From assembly GCA_016630955.3 (NCBI GenBank), contig CM049991.1, positions 1,364,001 to 1,428,000 of the forward strand: a stretch of DNA of 64,000 nt. Direction: 5' to 3'. This DNA is from Didymella arachidicola. Lineage: Eukaryota > Ascomycota > Dothideomycetes > Pleosporales > Didymellaceae. Made by a program: the position numbers and the translations under genes. Positions 8,940 to 19,931 of this stretch are shown here, one piece after another. Positions within the stretch are counted from its first letter, which is position 1, and every line of letters begins with the position of its first letter. The notes under the pieces were generated by a model, which saw only the letters and a program-made list of their open reading frames with translations, was not told the origin of the DNA and did not search any database.

Positions 8940-10938
8940 GAGGAGTGCAGGCAACAGCTCGGAGGGCTTTATGTTGTCACCTGCCCCGAGCTCTTGCAGG
9001 AGCTGTACCAAGTAGGAAGTCACGACGTCATCTCCCCTCACGGCATGCAGAGTTCATTGGCTGCTAGCGACGGGACGGTTGGAGCTGAATTGTCAGTCCA
9101 AGCGCCGTCAAACAGCATGATGCAGAGGTACACGACTGGTGTGAAGCTTCTTGGTACATATGCAATGGTCAATCCATTAGGATGCGTATTTCGCAAGAGA
9201 CATCGTGGCTGCTGCTCTGCGTTGCTGACATCTGGAGGATGCGCGTTGTGCAGGCAGCACAGCCATGGAAAAGCGCAAATGCCATCATCGATCGCCATCG
9301 ACCGATGTACCCCACACCTGGGAGGTACCAAGGTCATGGATCGCTGTCTGAATCGCACTCTGGATGTCTAGTATGACAGCACGTGACATCGAGTCAACCA
9401 ATTCGCGCGCCTGTCGCTGCAGGGTAAGGCGTCTCGTCCGCCTTGCGACACTGGCAGAAACAGGGTTTTGCAGCCAACAGGAAAGTCCTCCGCCAGCCAA
9501 GACGTACGATTGCAAGCACGCGCAAGTGAGGAGAATGAGGAGATGAGGAGATGAGGAGATGAGGAGAAAGCCAACGCGTCTCCAGTCGCGCACTCTATCT
9601 GAGAAGTTCCGTGTCTCATCATTAGCAGCGTGGTTCTGCTTTGAATGATTGTACGGCTTTTGTCTCGTACAAGTCCCTGCGCATGGTGAGTTGAGCTGTC
9701 GTGAGGCTCTGTTGTTTCGCAAATAACCATCAACCGCCCTGACGCGGGGTGGTCTCAGGATGTAAGACATCTCTGACGATTCTCTCTGCGTTCAGACTTC
9801 AGCAAGATTTCATTGATGGTGTTTGATTTGGTATCATGTAAAGTGCGCGGTCTCTGAGCGCCTTCCAGTCCTTGGACCTTATCCACAAAATCGAGCCCAT
9901 CATTAAGGCCAAATCGACACGAACCGCGCAACTCAGGTTTCTTTGGCATTTCAGGGAAGGCCTTCGTGCATGTCAATGCAACAGTCTTATTTCCAGCTGG
10001 TGTGGTGTGGCGCAAAGCCGAGAGCTCCTGATGTTTGACTCTTGATCAAGATCCTCGGCGGCACAGCATGAATAACACCGCTTCCCCACCGAACCATGGA
10101 GATTCTGTAGTACCATCGGACTGAACCGACAGACCCATCACACACGAGCGTGCGGCGCCCAGCCGAAGGAGGCCTGTGTTGAAGCGCATCGAAGTCGCCG
10201 CAGGAGGGTGGATATGAAAGTATTGAGTACTGAATGTCCACTCCACCCACACAGATTTGCAGTCGCAGACGGACGGTTACTTCATGAACTTGGACCGGCA
10301 TAGGGTCCTTTATGAGAATCGGAGCTATCCTGGACGGCAGCTTCGGCAATGCGGCTCGCTTATTCGTTGGTTGCAGACTGCCATGCAGGCTAACAAAACG
10401 TGGTACTGTACTTTGCAACACCACACGCGAACAACTCACGATATGATGAGGCATCCAACGAGCGCAGTCCCAGCACTGATTGTGCATTTGCGATTGGAAA
10501 AAGGGTCAAACGGTATGATAAGCAGCGCACGGAGTTTGCGCCATCCCTGCTCATTAGTCCACTCAGTGACGGAAACGGTGGGTTCGGCCCTTAGCGTAGA
10601 CATCAAGGTGCTCCCATGGTTCGAACCTGCCGAATTTTCAAGCTGAAGTAATATTCCGTACGTTCATCGAGGTACTCAAGCTTATTTTCTCAGCGCAATA
10701 AGAGCTCTTGCATCCCAAGCTTTTTAACCCGCAGGACAAGAACCACCACGCTGGGATCGACCAACCAAGCTCGTGTACCTGTCACTCCGGACGCTTGGAA
10801 CTCGACAACTGCCTTCAATCTAGTTCGGAAGCTAGAGAAGCGCGCCATTTGCAAGCTATAAGGCGATCTCGTGGTACTTCATCTCCCCCAAGCCAGTCTG
10901 GTCATACCTTGACTCAGTAACACCCGACTACCTTCGCC
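8940..10938. other. Long intergenic region between opsin and ZIP gene
   Basis: About 2 kb between divergent genes. It contains the 8-bp tandem repeat listed separately. Minus-strand frames at 9755-10015 and 9987-10487 are open but have no recognisable domain, no clear splice linkage and no signal peptide, so I do not call a gene. Confidence 0.4.
9527..9566. repeat. 8-bp tandem repeat (ATGAGGAG)n
   Basis: Four perfect ATGAGGAG units occupy 9535-9566, preceded by one imperfect unit (GTGAGGAGA). The track is purine-rich on this strand and lies in the opsin/ZIP intergenic region. It could be length-polymorphic between strains. Confidence 0.85.
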
Positions 10939-12213
10939 ATGAACGCAGCAGCTATGGAAGTCGCACGACTCGTGCTACGACAAGACGCAGGTTCCGAGGC
11001 AGAGACAACGCCTACCTGTGAGGGCTCTAACAGATATGATGGACGCATGGGCGTGCGCATTTCGTCGATCTTTGTCATCCTCGTAGGTTCATTATGGGGT
11101 AAGTCGCTCTTCCTTTTGTTGTGACATGTACTTCGTTGAATGCTGGTGGACGTGTCTCAGATCAAGACACCTGAACCTCACCTCAGCGCCTTGCTTTCTC
11201 TGACCTGACCGTCATCCTACATCCCCCACTAATGTTCATAAGGTGCCGTCTTCCCTACATTCGCCAAACGTGCGAAGACTAAGCTCGTACCTGCTTGGAC
11301 CTTCTTCGTAGCCAAGTACTTCGGATCAGGAGTCATTATTGCTACGGCCTTCATCCACCTGCTCGCTCCTGCAAATGAGGCTCTCGGTAACCCGTGTCTC
11401 GTCGGCCAGACCATCTCTTCAGACACTTACCCATGGCCTGAGGCGATCGCTCTCATGACTGCCTTCGTCATGTTCTTTTTGGAGCTGATGACTATGCGCT
11501 ACGCCAAATTCGGGGGGGATGACCATGGCGACGGCCACTCCCACGGACACGAGCACAGTCACGATGAGCACAGTCTGGAGGACAAGCGTGCCACACCGGA
11601 GGAGGCACCTCCACGAGCCTCCCATGTCCGCGGCGAGGACCATCTTGGCCACCAGCGCGATCATGTCGACAACTCGGCTCTCGGTGAGAACTGGGAATCC
11701 CAAGGCTTTGTCCCAGAGACCTACGCTGCTCAGCTTACTGCCGTCTTCATCCTCGAGTTCGGTGTTATTTTCCACTCCGTCTTTGTCGGTCTCACCCTCG
11801 CCGTCGCTGGTGAGGAGTTCACCGTACTCTACATCGTCCTCGTCTTCCACCAGACATTCGAAGGTCTCGGTCTGGGCGCTCGTCTCGCTGAGGTACCTTG
11901 GCCTCGCAGCAAGCGCTGGACACCTTACCTGCTCGGCCTCGGCTACGGTATCTCGACCCCAATTGCCATTGCCATCGGACTCGGTGTCAGGACAACGTTC
12001 GCGCCCGAGTCACAAACTACTTTGATCGTGAACGGTATTTTCGACTCCATCAGTGCTGGAGTCTTGATCTATACTGGTCTCGTCGAGCTCATGGCACACG
12101 AGTTCATGTTCAGTCCGTACATGCAGAAGGGGCCCGTCAGCAGGACGCTGTACGCATTTGGTCTGATGATGCTGGGCGCTGGATTGATGGCTCTGCTTGG
12201 GTATTGGGCTTAG
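10939..12213 (+). CDS. ZIP-family zinc transporter (ZRT type)
   Basis: Two exons, 10939-11098 and 11243-12213, joined over a 144-bp intron (GTAAGT, CACTAATG branch, ATAAG), give 376 aa. The protein takes up zinc, or a related divalent metal, across the plasma membrane. The transport-path signatures are present: HSVFVGLTLAVA in helix 4 and HQTFEGLGLGARL in helix 5. The cytosolic loop before helix 4 is rich in histidine (HGDGHSHGHEHSHDEH) and is the usual metal-sensing loop. The C-terminus ends shortly after helix 8 (LMALLGYWA), as in ZRT1/ZRT2. The start is MNAAAMEV, placing a short soluble N-terminus outside. High- versus low-affinity type cannot be told. Confidence 0.93.
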
Positions 12214-12966
12214 ACAGCGGCCTGGATAGTACGTTGGGGAGGATGACTTTGTGCTTCTATGCTTGATGAAGATGATACCCTAGATCGTGGTGGAGGAGAC
12301 TGTTTGCATTGCTTTTGACATAACTTCATGCTTATATATGTAGAGGACTGCTTCGAGCGATCAGGATTAGTGACATACCATATTCACACTCCATCTACCA
12401 CTTGCCTTTATGCGTTCGATCGCCTGTGCACATACACAATCATCTACCGGTATGTACTTTTGAACTACGGAACCTCGCAAAAGTCAAAAAATGCACCGTT
12501 TCAAGTGCAGAGCTTAATTTGATGGTATTCCAGACTACGGAAGGGGTTCTGATCGACAGGGGGTATCTCATGAAAACACACAATGAAGTAGCAGTGATCT
12601 ACCTTCTGATAAATGCCGAAGCCAGGAACGGAATAGCAAGCAGAGCAGCAATTGGAGTCGCAATGCTGCTCGCCCATCCATAATTGAATCCAAACGCGAA
12701 GGTAGTAGAGTTGTGTCAACATGCATCCCAGTGACTCGCCCGTAATACATTAACAGTCAAATGGAAGATCAAGAACCTGAAGTCCTGGAGAGGGAAACTC
12801 TATAGCATGAGAGGACCAGGGAATACGTCATCGTAGCAGAGTAGTGAGGTGTGCCGAGTGCGCCGCCCAGAAAAACAAAGAAGCAGTAGAAAACGCCAGA
12901 CCGGGTAAAGAGCGCCGAAGTATATGCGGGAGATGACAAAAGAAATAAGATCAAGTTGCGAATGAT
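12214..12966. other. Convergent 3' intergenic region
   Basis: This 750-bp, relatively AT-rich stretch lies between the stop of the ZIP gene and the stop of the coiled-coil protein. No gene, repeat or RNA is recognised; it should contain both 3' UTRs. Confidence 0.45.
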
Positions 12967-15102
12967 TTACGACGCCTCGAGGTCATCGATAGCAGCATGA
13001 AGGTAAGAAAGTTTGTCGCCGAAGGGTGACCCGAGTGGTGAGAATTCGCCAGGAAGGTCATGGCCGTCGTGCTTCACACGCCCGACGTCGACACCACTGT
13101 CCCGGTTCTCTGCTCGGGCAAAGTCGGGTACTGGTGCGTCTAGCGTATCGGCGGCACGTTGCGGTGGGCTCCAGGGGCTGAGGAGGCCACGTGCCTCTTC
13201 GTGAGCAGCGTTGTCCTCTTCTTCGTCATCCTCGATGACGAGAACACGCCCTCCGATACGAACGTCACTGACGTTGACCTTGTAATCGAGTGCCTTCTGT
13301 GCGTCCTTGATTAGTTGGTCTGTCCAACCAAGGCAACGCTTAAGACTCTCATTGATCTTCTGACTGTCCATAAGCAGGTCGCGGTGTTTCGCCAGGTCCA
13401 GCTGAAGACGTTTCTCGTCCTTGATGCGATAAGACTCATCGCGCTCTGCATGTGCACCGTTTTCGGGCACGCTCTCATCGAAAGAAGATTCACTGCTCTC
13501 CATCTCTTCCTCCGAAGGAATCTCTTCCTCTTCTTCATCCTCTTCCACCTCGGACATGTCGGAGAGGTCACTTGCCTTCTTTGCAGGGAAGCTGTCTACG
13601 GCAGAGCCAATAGCTTCCATTGAGAAGCGGCCGGCGCGACTCATTCGACGCAGACGCTTTAGCTCCGCTTTTTGCTTACGCATCTCTTTCTCTAATGAGC
13701 GGTTGATGGCGAGAAGGGATGAGTTGCTGATCTCAAGATCAAGAACCTTGCGCTCCCGCCGAGCGTTCGCTGCTAGCTCATTCATGATCTCGAGTGCGCT
13801 CTTTTCTTTACTTGGACTAGCTAGTCCAGGTGAGGGCAGGGCATTCTGGCTGATGGCTAAAGGAGATGGTGTAGGTGCGACGTTATCGCCAATTGAAGAG
13901 CCGTTGCTGACAATGCGGTTTCCGTGGAGCGTGGGAGTCGGTGTGGTAGCGTAGCTTTCATGAGAAGGTGCTCTTCGGAGATCTGCGACAGAGTCGATCG
14001 ATGACAGACTGGCGCTCTTGTAATGTCCAGGTCTGCTGAGCGAAGATGTGACGCTGGATCGTCTTCGAGAACTGTCCGGCTCCTCAGGGACACTAATACC
14101 GGACAGTACCGAGAGAGCAGAATTGCGGGTGTGCAGGTTCGGTCGCATAATTTGAGAAGCGCCCTTGCGGTACGATAAGTGACCCCAGTCCTTGGTTGGT
14201 GAGGCTGCGCGACCGGCGAAACCCTGGGGAGCAGCAGTTGGGTTCGGTACCAGATCTGATTCTGTGAGCGTTGGGCTTAGCATTGGCGCACGCACTTCTG
14301 GGGTCGAATCGGCATGGAGAAATTTGCTCTCGAGTTGCGGCCTGCCAACAGTCGAAGTAGCTTTTCCAACATTTGATCGAGACCCAACAGTCGATAAGGG
14401 TCTACCGATAGCCGAAGAGGGTGGAGATGGGACAGAAGGCCTCTGTGGGCTACTGACCTCATCTCCATTCGCGTGGAAGAAGACGGCAGATTTCTTCTGT
14501 GGTGCTCGCTGAGGTGGAGCCTGCTCCTTGGGCGACCTGATACTGCTTGCGTGAAAGAACATTGGTGACGCATCCTTCGCCTGATTGTTATCCGGTGGAG
14601 TGTGGTTGTAGATATTCGATAACGGCAGTCGCGGCGTGGGCGTTGAGCTGTAGTTGCTGCTCCCCACCGTGCTCCGGGGTCTGTGGTTTGCATTTAATAC
14701 AGGCCCACTTTGAGCGGAACCGTGCTCTCTGTGCGCAAAATCGACCGTAGATGAGGGGCACGAGGTAATAGGGGTAGTCGCAGGAGAGATGTTGGGTGTG
14801 GACGAGGTGCTACTCACGCCTACCCGCGATCTCCGCGACGTCGTGCGCGGTGTGACATTCGCGCTGAGGAGCGACTTGGAGGAGGAAGGTGTGTCCTCCT
14901 TGATCGGGGCGGCGAGCCTTGGTGTGACTGCATTGGCGCTGCGTACAGTGCGACTTGTCTGCGAGGAGCTGGCGGAGGGTGTAGAGGGGGCCAGGGCGAG
15001 GCGTGGGGTTATTGGCGTCTTCCCGTTTGCGGCGGTCCGGTTGCTAGCGAGCGTGGGCTTCAGAGGCCGTGAGTTGTTAGGGGTGTTTCGGTCGGTGGGC
15101 AT
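12967..15102 (-). CDS. Ser/Thr/Pro-rich coiled-coil protein, function unknown
   Basis: A single exon of 711 aa. Residues 1 to about 430 are low-complexity and rich in Ser, Thr, Pro and Arg, typical of phospho-regulated disordered scaffolds. A strong coiled coil follows, from about ALEIMNELAANARRERKVL through LLAINRSLEKEMRKQKAELK to RLRRMSRAGRF. Then come an acidic stretch (SEVEEDEEEEEIPSEEEMES) and a second helical segment with LAKHRDLLMDSQKINESLKR. I recognise the architecture as a conserved fungal hypothetical but cannot assign a function. A cytoskeletal or polarity scaffold is a guess. The ATG at 15102 is the first in frame. The gene is divergent from polymerase kappa, with about 300 bp between start codons. 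Confidence 0.8.
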   Translation of the reverse strand: MPTDRNTPNNSRPLKPTLASNRTAANGKTPITPRLALAPSTPSASSSQTSRTVRSANAVTPRLAAPIKEDTPSSSKSLLSANVTPRTTSRRSRVGVSSTSSTPNISPATTPITSCPSSTVDFAHREHGSAQSGPVLNANHRPRSTVGSSNYSSTPTPRLPLSNIYNHTPPDNNQAKDASPMFFHASSIRSPKEQAPPQRAPQKKSAVFFHANGDEVSSPQRPSVPSPPSSAIGRPLSTVGSRSNVGKATSTVGRPQLESKFLHADSTPEVRAPMLSPTLTESDLVPNPTAAPQGFAGRAASPTKDWGHLSYRKGASQIMRPNLHTRNSALSVLSGISVPEEPDSSRRRSSVTSSLSRPGHYKSASLSSIDSVADLRRAPSHESYATTPTPTLHGNRIVSNGSSIGDNVAPTPSPLAISQNALPSPGLASPSKEKSALEIMNELAANARRERKVLDLEISNSSLLAINRSLEKEMRKQKAELKRLRRMSRAGRFSMEAIGSAVDSFPAKKASDLSDMSEVEEDEEEEEIPSEEEMESSESSFDESVPENGAHAERDESYRIKDEKRLQLDLAKHRDLLMDSQKINESLKRCLGWTDQLIKDAQKALDYKVNVSDVRIGGRVLVIEDDEEEDNAAHEEARGLLSPWSPPQRAADTLDAPVPDFARAENRDSGVDVGRVKHDGHDLPGEFSPLGSPFGDKLSYLHAAIDDLEAS

Positions 15103-15408
15103 TCTCCAGGTGGGTGGTGGTATTACTGGAGGAGAGGTGTGCCGTTGCAGAGGGAGATCATGGCCATGAAAGGTGGCAATGAGGCGGTTGCTAGGGTTTT
15201 GGCGATTGTGATGGTCGAATGTTTGGTTTGATGTTTCTCGGGTCGAGGCGGTGGACCAGGGTTCAATGGCGGTGGAGGCGTGAGTGTGACTACCCCTCGC
15301 TATAATGAAAGAGTATGTGTCTTGGGTCCCGGTGCAATCGCGTCCATCTCTCCTGGGAGTCAGCGAGGGCCCTCGGGACGGGGATTGTGTCTGTTGTGGT
15401 GTGATTAG
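15103..15408. promoter_or_regulatory. Shared divergent promoter region
   Basis: About 300 bp separates the start codons of the coiled-coil gene (-) and polymerase kappa (+), or 456 bp if kappa starts at 15559. It must carry both promoters. I see no clear TATA box. Confidence 0.45.
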
Positions 15409-17625
15409 ATGGATTCTGTGGTTGCGGGTGATCCCTGGTTCTGCAGGGAAGTCACTACTGCAGCCTTAGCGCCTATAGCGCGTCATTTGTCGAGACACCA
15501 ATTCGCCATAGGCAACTTCAACACCATACCTCACCGTCACGATGCCGCCGCATTGAACATGACCAATAGCGCACCAGGGCCTACCCTTCCACCTTCTCTC
15601 TTGACCGCCCAGCCTTCGTCGATCGATGCTCCTGCCAAACATGTCCCCGCTGACGCAACGGACGCGTCCGGGACAGCGGCGCCTCCCACCATGAACGCGT
15701 CGAACGGCACCCCTGCACCGCCGGTAGACCTGCGCCAGAGCACTCGAGCACTGCGGGCCGCGCCTCAACCATCAGATTCCGTACAGGCTGTTGCTACGAA
15801 CGAACATGACTCCCTCAAGTACCACCTATTGGGGCCCTCGCTCACGAAGGCAGGCCAGGATACGGTCGACCAACAGAAGGTCTCTGAGATCATATACAAT
15901 GCGTCGAAAGGCTCGAAATTCTTCAATAACGAGGAAGTCAAGGACAAGAACCTCACCGGGAAGATTGCCAAGATCTTGGCTAAGAAAGCTCAGCTCGAGC
16001 AAATCGATCTCTCGTCAGATCTGCGTCGTGCAGACGACTACATTGCAGAGCTCGAGATGAGCCGAGATTTGAGTCAGACGATTGTGCACCTTGACTGCGA
16101 TGCCTTCTACGCAGCCGTCGAAGAGCTAGACAGACCTGAGTTGAAGGAAGTACCCATGGCTGTTGGCAAGGGCGTTCTCACCACCTGCAATTACCATGCC
16201 AGAAAGTTTGGGTGTCGTTCGGGAATGGCAGGCTTTGTTGCCATGAAACTCTGCCCTCAGCTCATCTGTGTACCTTTGAACTTCTCGAAATACATGGCGA
16301 AAGCACACGAGGTCCGTGAAGTCCTGGCCTTGTATGACGCCAACTTCGAAAGTGCCAGCTGCGATGAAGCCTATCTCAACATCACACAATATTGTAAGGA
16401 TCATCACATGAGCCCTGAGGATGTAGTCGGCCAACTACGAGCCGATATCTTTGAAAAAGCAAAGATCACCGTCTCTGCTGGGATTGCTGCCAATGCGAAA
16501 CTGGCCAAGATCGGCTCGAACAAGAATAAGCCAAACGGTCAGTTCTTCCTACCGAGTGATCGACAGACCATCATGGAGTTCATGAAGACGATGCCAACTC
16601 GGAAGGTCAACGGCATCGGCCGTGTCTTCGAGCGTGAATTAGACGCAATCGGTGTCAAGACGTGCGGAGACATCTACGAGCTTAGAGGCTATCTAGCTCA
16701 GCTCTTTGGTCAGAAAGCCTTCCACTTCTTGATGCAGTGCTATCTAGGTCTCGGACGCACCAAGATACAACAGCCCGAGGAGTCTCACCGCAAGAGCGTT
16801 GGTACCGAGACCACATTCAGAGAATTAGGTACTTCAGATGCTCTCCGTGAGAAGCTACGGTGGGTTGCGGAAGAACTCGAAGGTGACCTGAAGCGCACGG
16901 AATACAAGGGCCGGACGTTATGCATCAAGATAAAGCTTGCTACGTACGAAGTCCACACACGTCAGACCACTCCACCATTTGCAGTACAGCGAGCAGATGA
17001 CTTATACAAGTACAGTCTGCCGATGCTTGAGAAGCTGATGAAAGAGATCCCGAATATGAAGCTTCGACTGATGGGCTTGCGAGTCACACATATCATCAGC
17101 ACTAAGAAGCCTGGCATTGACTTTTTCGGGCGCAACAGGCCCAACGGAAACATACCAACGGAGAAGCGGGTCAATCGGACTGGCGGAGAGTGGGAGGTCT
17201 GGCCAGAGCAGGACTTCGAGGAGGCTGCGGCACGTGAACGCAACGATGAGATGAACGAGTTGGAGCAGCTCTCACAAGAGTACGAAAGAGCTCAGATCAC
17301 GGGAGACACCGGGACAAATGTTACGACGCAGTCAGGGCCTGTTATAGAAGAGCAGTGGACATGTCCAATTTGCACGCTTCCACAGGCACCTGACGACAGT
17401 ACCTTCAATGCGCATATCGACTTCTGCCTTTCTCGTAACACGATCAAGGAGGCAGTCAAATCCACAGCCCCAACGCCGCCACCACTGTCTCTAAACCGAC
17501 AGCCTAGCGTACCGAAACAAGCCCAGAAGAAGGGCAAGAGAGGGCGACCGAAGAACGAAACGCCAGCTTTAGAGGAGCAGGCACGTGGAAAGAGGAAGGC
17601 ATTTTTTTTCGCCGGGAGTAGTTGA
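15409..17625 (+). CDS. DNA polymerase kappa (Y-family, DinB type)
   Basis: An intronless frame of 738 aa. The true start may be the ATG at 15559 (MTNSAPGP), which would drop 50 residues; upstream residues look unlike the family. The Y-family palm is clear: DCDAFYAAVEE with catalytic Asp229, and SCDEAY with Asp319 and Glu320. The polymerase-kappa N-clasp precedes it (LRRADDYIAELEMSRDLS). RKVNGIGRVFERELDAIGV is the helix-hairpin-helix thumb, and the little finger follows near SVGTETTFRELG. The C-terminus has a C2HC zinc finger (CPICTLPQ then HIDFC), probably ubiquitin-binding for recruitment to modified PCNA, and a basic nuclear signal (KKGKRGRPKNE). The enzyme carries out translesion synthesis past bulky N2-guanine adducts in the nucleus. 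Confidence 0.95.
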   Translation: MDSVVAGDPWFCREVTTAALAPIARHLSRHQFAIGNFNTIPHRHDAAALNMTNSAPGPTLPPSLLTAQPSSIDAPAKHVPADATDASGTAAPPTMNASNGTPAPPVDLRQSTRALRAAPQPSDSVQAVATNEHDSLKYHLLGPSLTKAGQDTVDQQKVSEIIYNASKGSKFFNNEEVKDKNLTGKIAKILAKKAQLEQIDLSSDLRRADDYIAELEMSRDLSQTIVHLDCDAFYAAVEELDRPELKEVPMAVGKGVLTTCNYHARKFGCRSGMAGFVAMKLCPQLICVPLNFSKYMAKAHEVREVLALYDANFESASCDEAYLNITQYCKDHHMSPEDVVGQLRADIFEKAKITVSAGIAANAKLAKIGSNKNKPNGQFFLPSDRQTIMEFMKTMPTRKVNGIGRVFERELDAIGVKTCGDIYELRGYLAQLFGQKAFHFLMQCYLGLGRTKIQQPEESHRKSVGTETTFRELGTSDALREKLRWVAEELEGDLKRTEYKGRTLCIKIKLATYEVHTRQTTPPFAVQRADDLYKYSLPMLEKLMKEIPNMKLRLMGLRVTHIISTKKPGIDFFGRNRPNGNIPTEKRVNRTGGEWEVWPEQDFEEAAARERNDEMNELEQLSQEYERAQITGDTGTNVTTQSGPVIEEQWTCPICTLPQAPDDSTFNAHIDFCLSRNTIKEAVKSTAPTPPPLSLNRQPSVPKQAQKKGKRGRPKNETPALEEQARGKRKAFFFAGSS

Positions 17626-17975
17626 TTGGACTCTTTGTTAGAGGAATTACTCACCTTAGACACGTTGTGAGAGCAAGACGATGTCAATCAGGATAGTTTA
17701 TCGTCCGTGCAGACCTGCGATGCTGCTTCGCTGCTGCCTCAGCACACGAATGGGGTTAGCGCAGCCGAGGGGCTCAGCTGTGCAGGAAACCGTGGACGAT
17801 AATCACACTTTCTATTGCTGCTCCGGCTGATACCTACTTTAAACATCACTTGCTAGCATCCAAACACGCAACAGCCTAATTGGGCCTATCGAGCCGCTAG
17901 AGAAACCTAATAGATAAGAAGAGCCTCAGCCTTGCGTGTTGGTACCGCCCTTGTCCAGGGAACGTTAGGACCTAG
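17626..17975. other. Intergenic region
   Basis: 350 bp between polymerase kappa and the HET-domain gene, both on the plus strand. Nothing was recognised beyond expected 3' and 5' flanks. Confidence 0.4.
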
Positions 17976-19931
17976 ATGTCTTTCAACGCCGACCATGACG
18001 ACCCGGACGCTCTAACTTGTGAGATTGACACAGGAAGCGAGAAACACGGCGGGGATTGTGTGTATGGGGCACGATTGACAGGTCACAACATACGCCTTCT
18101 GCAACTAGCAACAGCCAGCGCAAATGCTCCACTGGTGTGCCGTTTGATCGAAGTCTCGATCGACCACTTGCCTCCCTACGAAGCACTGTCGTATGTCTGG
18201 GGCGACGCAGGAATCACCGAGCCGATCGAATGCAATGGTCAAATCATTCAGGTCACCACTAATCTCGCCAAGGCGTTGAGAAGGGTGCGCTCTGGTATAT
18301 CAAAGCCACGATCCATAGAAGATACAAATGACGTAGGTATCGCCGATCGATGGTCTTCTTACATGAATATCCCTCGGGTAACGAAGATGTCACCATGTTT
18401 GACGTTACTGTGGGTTGACGCTATCTGTATCAATCAGGCGGATATCAGCGAACGGAACCATCAGGTACCACTCATGAGCGTCATTTACAGCAGGACCCAA
18501 CGAGTCATCGTGTGGTTGGGTGATGCGGCAATACAGGCCGATCAAATTGCGGCGGTCATCGTCGCTGTCGAGGTTTTCGAGCTCGTTCTGTTTTCGCAAG
18601 CTTGTTACGAGCGACCAGACGCCTCGCAGCTCAATTTTACACACAGGGACCTGATGCAGTTGATGTCCGATCGTGGCTTTACCGTGAAAGAGGAGGTCTG
18701 GGCCGCTGTTAGCATCTTGTTCGCGAGTACGTGGTTCACCCGAATTTGGTGTGTCCAAGAGATCATTTTGGCGCGTGATGCGACACTTTTGTTCCATTTC
18801 GGAGAATTTAAGCTCCACATCATTCAAGCCCTTGCACAATGGCTGGTAGACTTGTGTTTGACCCATCAAATCGCACCGCCGCACGTCAAAGACGCTCTGT
18901 CCAACATTACTGAGGCTCGCAATAGATTAGCCCGGGCCAATTACGACGTTTCAGGTATTCTAACGTTCATCAATGTCTACAGTCGTCTGTCCGCAACGGA
19001 TCCGAGGGACAAGATCTACGGCCTGCTTGGTCTTACGGACCGCAAGATCCTTGATGTTGATTATACGAAGTCAACTCTGGAGGTTTACACTTCGTTCGTT
19101 CTCAGCATGCTTGATCGAGGCTTACAGATCTTGAGTCATGTCTACCATCCTGTAGAATACGACCGGAGCGATGCATTCTCGTCTTGGGTGCCAAGGTTCG
19201 ACAGGAAATCCAACAAAGTCAGGTTCTATGACTTTCCCAGAGACAACCAGCTCAGTCGTCAAAGACCCAGACCAATAGTATGCCCGACTCTCACGGCCAC
19301 AGGCAGCCTGAGGTTGTCAGGGCTACGATGCGACACCGTTAGCGTCACAGATTACATCCGATTCGATCTCGAGGACCTAATTCATGGAAGAGTGGTCAAC
19401 ACTGGGCAGAAGTTCTTAGAATACCTCGTCGACCTTTGGCTCGAGACTCAACCCCTCGATTCTGCCGGAAACTTCACAGACATGAAGTCCGCCTACTGGC
19501 TTGGACTAAATCTGACGGGTGGTCACCTCGACTTCCATACAATGGTTGACGACTTGGAGAAAGCGGACCAGTTCGAATTTCTCCGCTGCTTCTTAGCCTT
19601 CATGAAACAACTCATCCAGTCTGGTCTGGACTGGATCGACCTTGAGGGCGCGGATATCAAAAGTTTCATCAGACTAATGACGCTCTACTGTAATGACCGC
19701 AGACTCTTCCGCACCAACAAAGGATGGATGGGACTTGGTCCGCGATGCATGAGGCCAGATGATGTGCTGGTGGTGCTAGATGGCGGGCCGATGTCATATA
19801 TACTTCGACCTACGGACGCTGGGAAGTTTCTGTTCATGGGCGATTGCTATGTGTCGTCGATTGCGAGAGGCGAGGTATACGAGTTGATTGGAACGGACGG
19901 GATTGAGGAGGGAGTTTTCGAGCTGGTCTGA
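17976..19931 (+). CDS. Heterokaryon-incompatibility (HET) domain protein
   Basis: An intronless 651-aa protein with a HET domain near the N-terminus. All three usual HET blocks are seen: PPYEALSYVWGD around residue 75, LLWVDAICINQADISERNHQ around residue 150, and SVIYSRTQRVIVWLGDA around residue 180. A following AAVSILFASTWFTRIWCVQE block and DPRDKIYGLLGL are also typical. HET proteins mediate non-self recognition and programmed cell death after hyphal fusion; most paralogs have no assigned specificity. The C-terminal 250 residues show no NACHT, WD40 or other repeat domain. The frame is intact. Large, fast-evolving HET families are typical of Dothideomycetes and Sordariomycetes. Confidence 0.92.
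   Translation: MSFNADHDDPDALTCEIDTGSEKHGGDCVYGARLTGHNIRLLQLATASANAPLVCRLIEVSIDHLPPYEALSYVWGDAGITEPIECNGQIIQVTTNLAKALRRVRSGISKPRSIEDTNDVGIADRWSSYMNIPRVTKMSPCLTLLWVDAICINQADISERNHQVPLMSVIYSRTQRVIVWLGDAAIQADQIAAVIVAVEVFELVLFSQACYERPDASQLNFTHRDLMQLMSDRGFTVKEEVWAAVSILFASTWFTRIWCVQEIILARDATLLFHFGEFKLHIIQALAQWLVDLCLTHQIAPPHVKDALSNITEARNRLARANYDVSGILTFINVYSRLSATDPRDKIYGLLGLTDRKILDVDYTKSTLEVYTSFVLSMLDRGLQILSHVYHPVEYDRSDAFSSWVPRFDRKSNKVRFYDFPRDNQLSRQRPRPIVCPTLTATGSLRLSGLRCDTVSVTDYIRFDLEDLIHGRVVNTGQKFLEYLVDLWLETQPLDSAGNFTDMKSAYWLGLNLTGGHLDFHTMVDDLEKADQFEFLRCFLAFMKQLIQSGLDWIDLEGADIKSFIRLMTLYCNDRRLFRTNKGWMGLGPRCMRPDDVLVVLDGGPMSYILRPTDAGKFLFMGDCYVSSIARGEVYELIGTDGIEEGVFELV

Noticed and set aside
9755..10487. 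Two overlapping minus-strand frames (86 and 166 aa) that might be a gene
   Set aside because: No domain, signal peptide or splice pair links them, and the composition looks random. They could be an unknown gene, but I cannot support it.
10617..10630. GGTTCGAACCT, resembling a tRNA B box
   Set aside because: No pairing T-stem, acceptor stem or A box at the right distance, so it is not a tRNA gene.
15409..15558. N-terminal 50 residues of the polymerase kappa frame as certain coding sequence
   Set aside because: They look unlike the family and a good ATG follows at 15559. The longer start is kept only as an upper bound.
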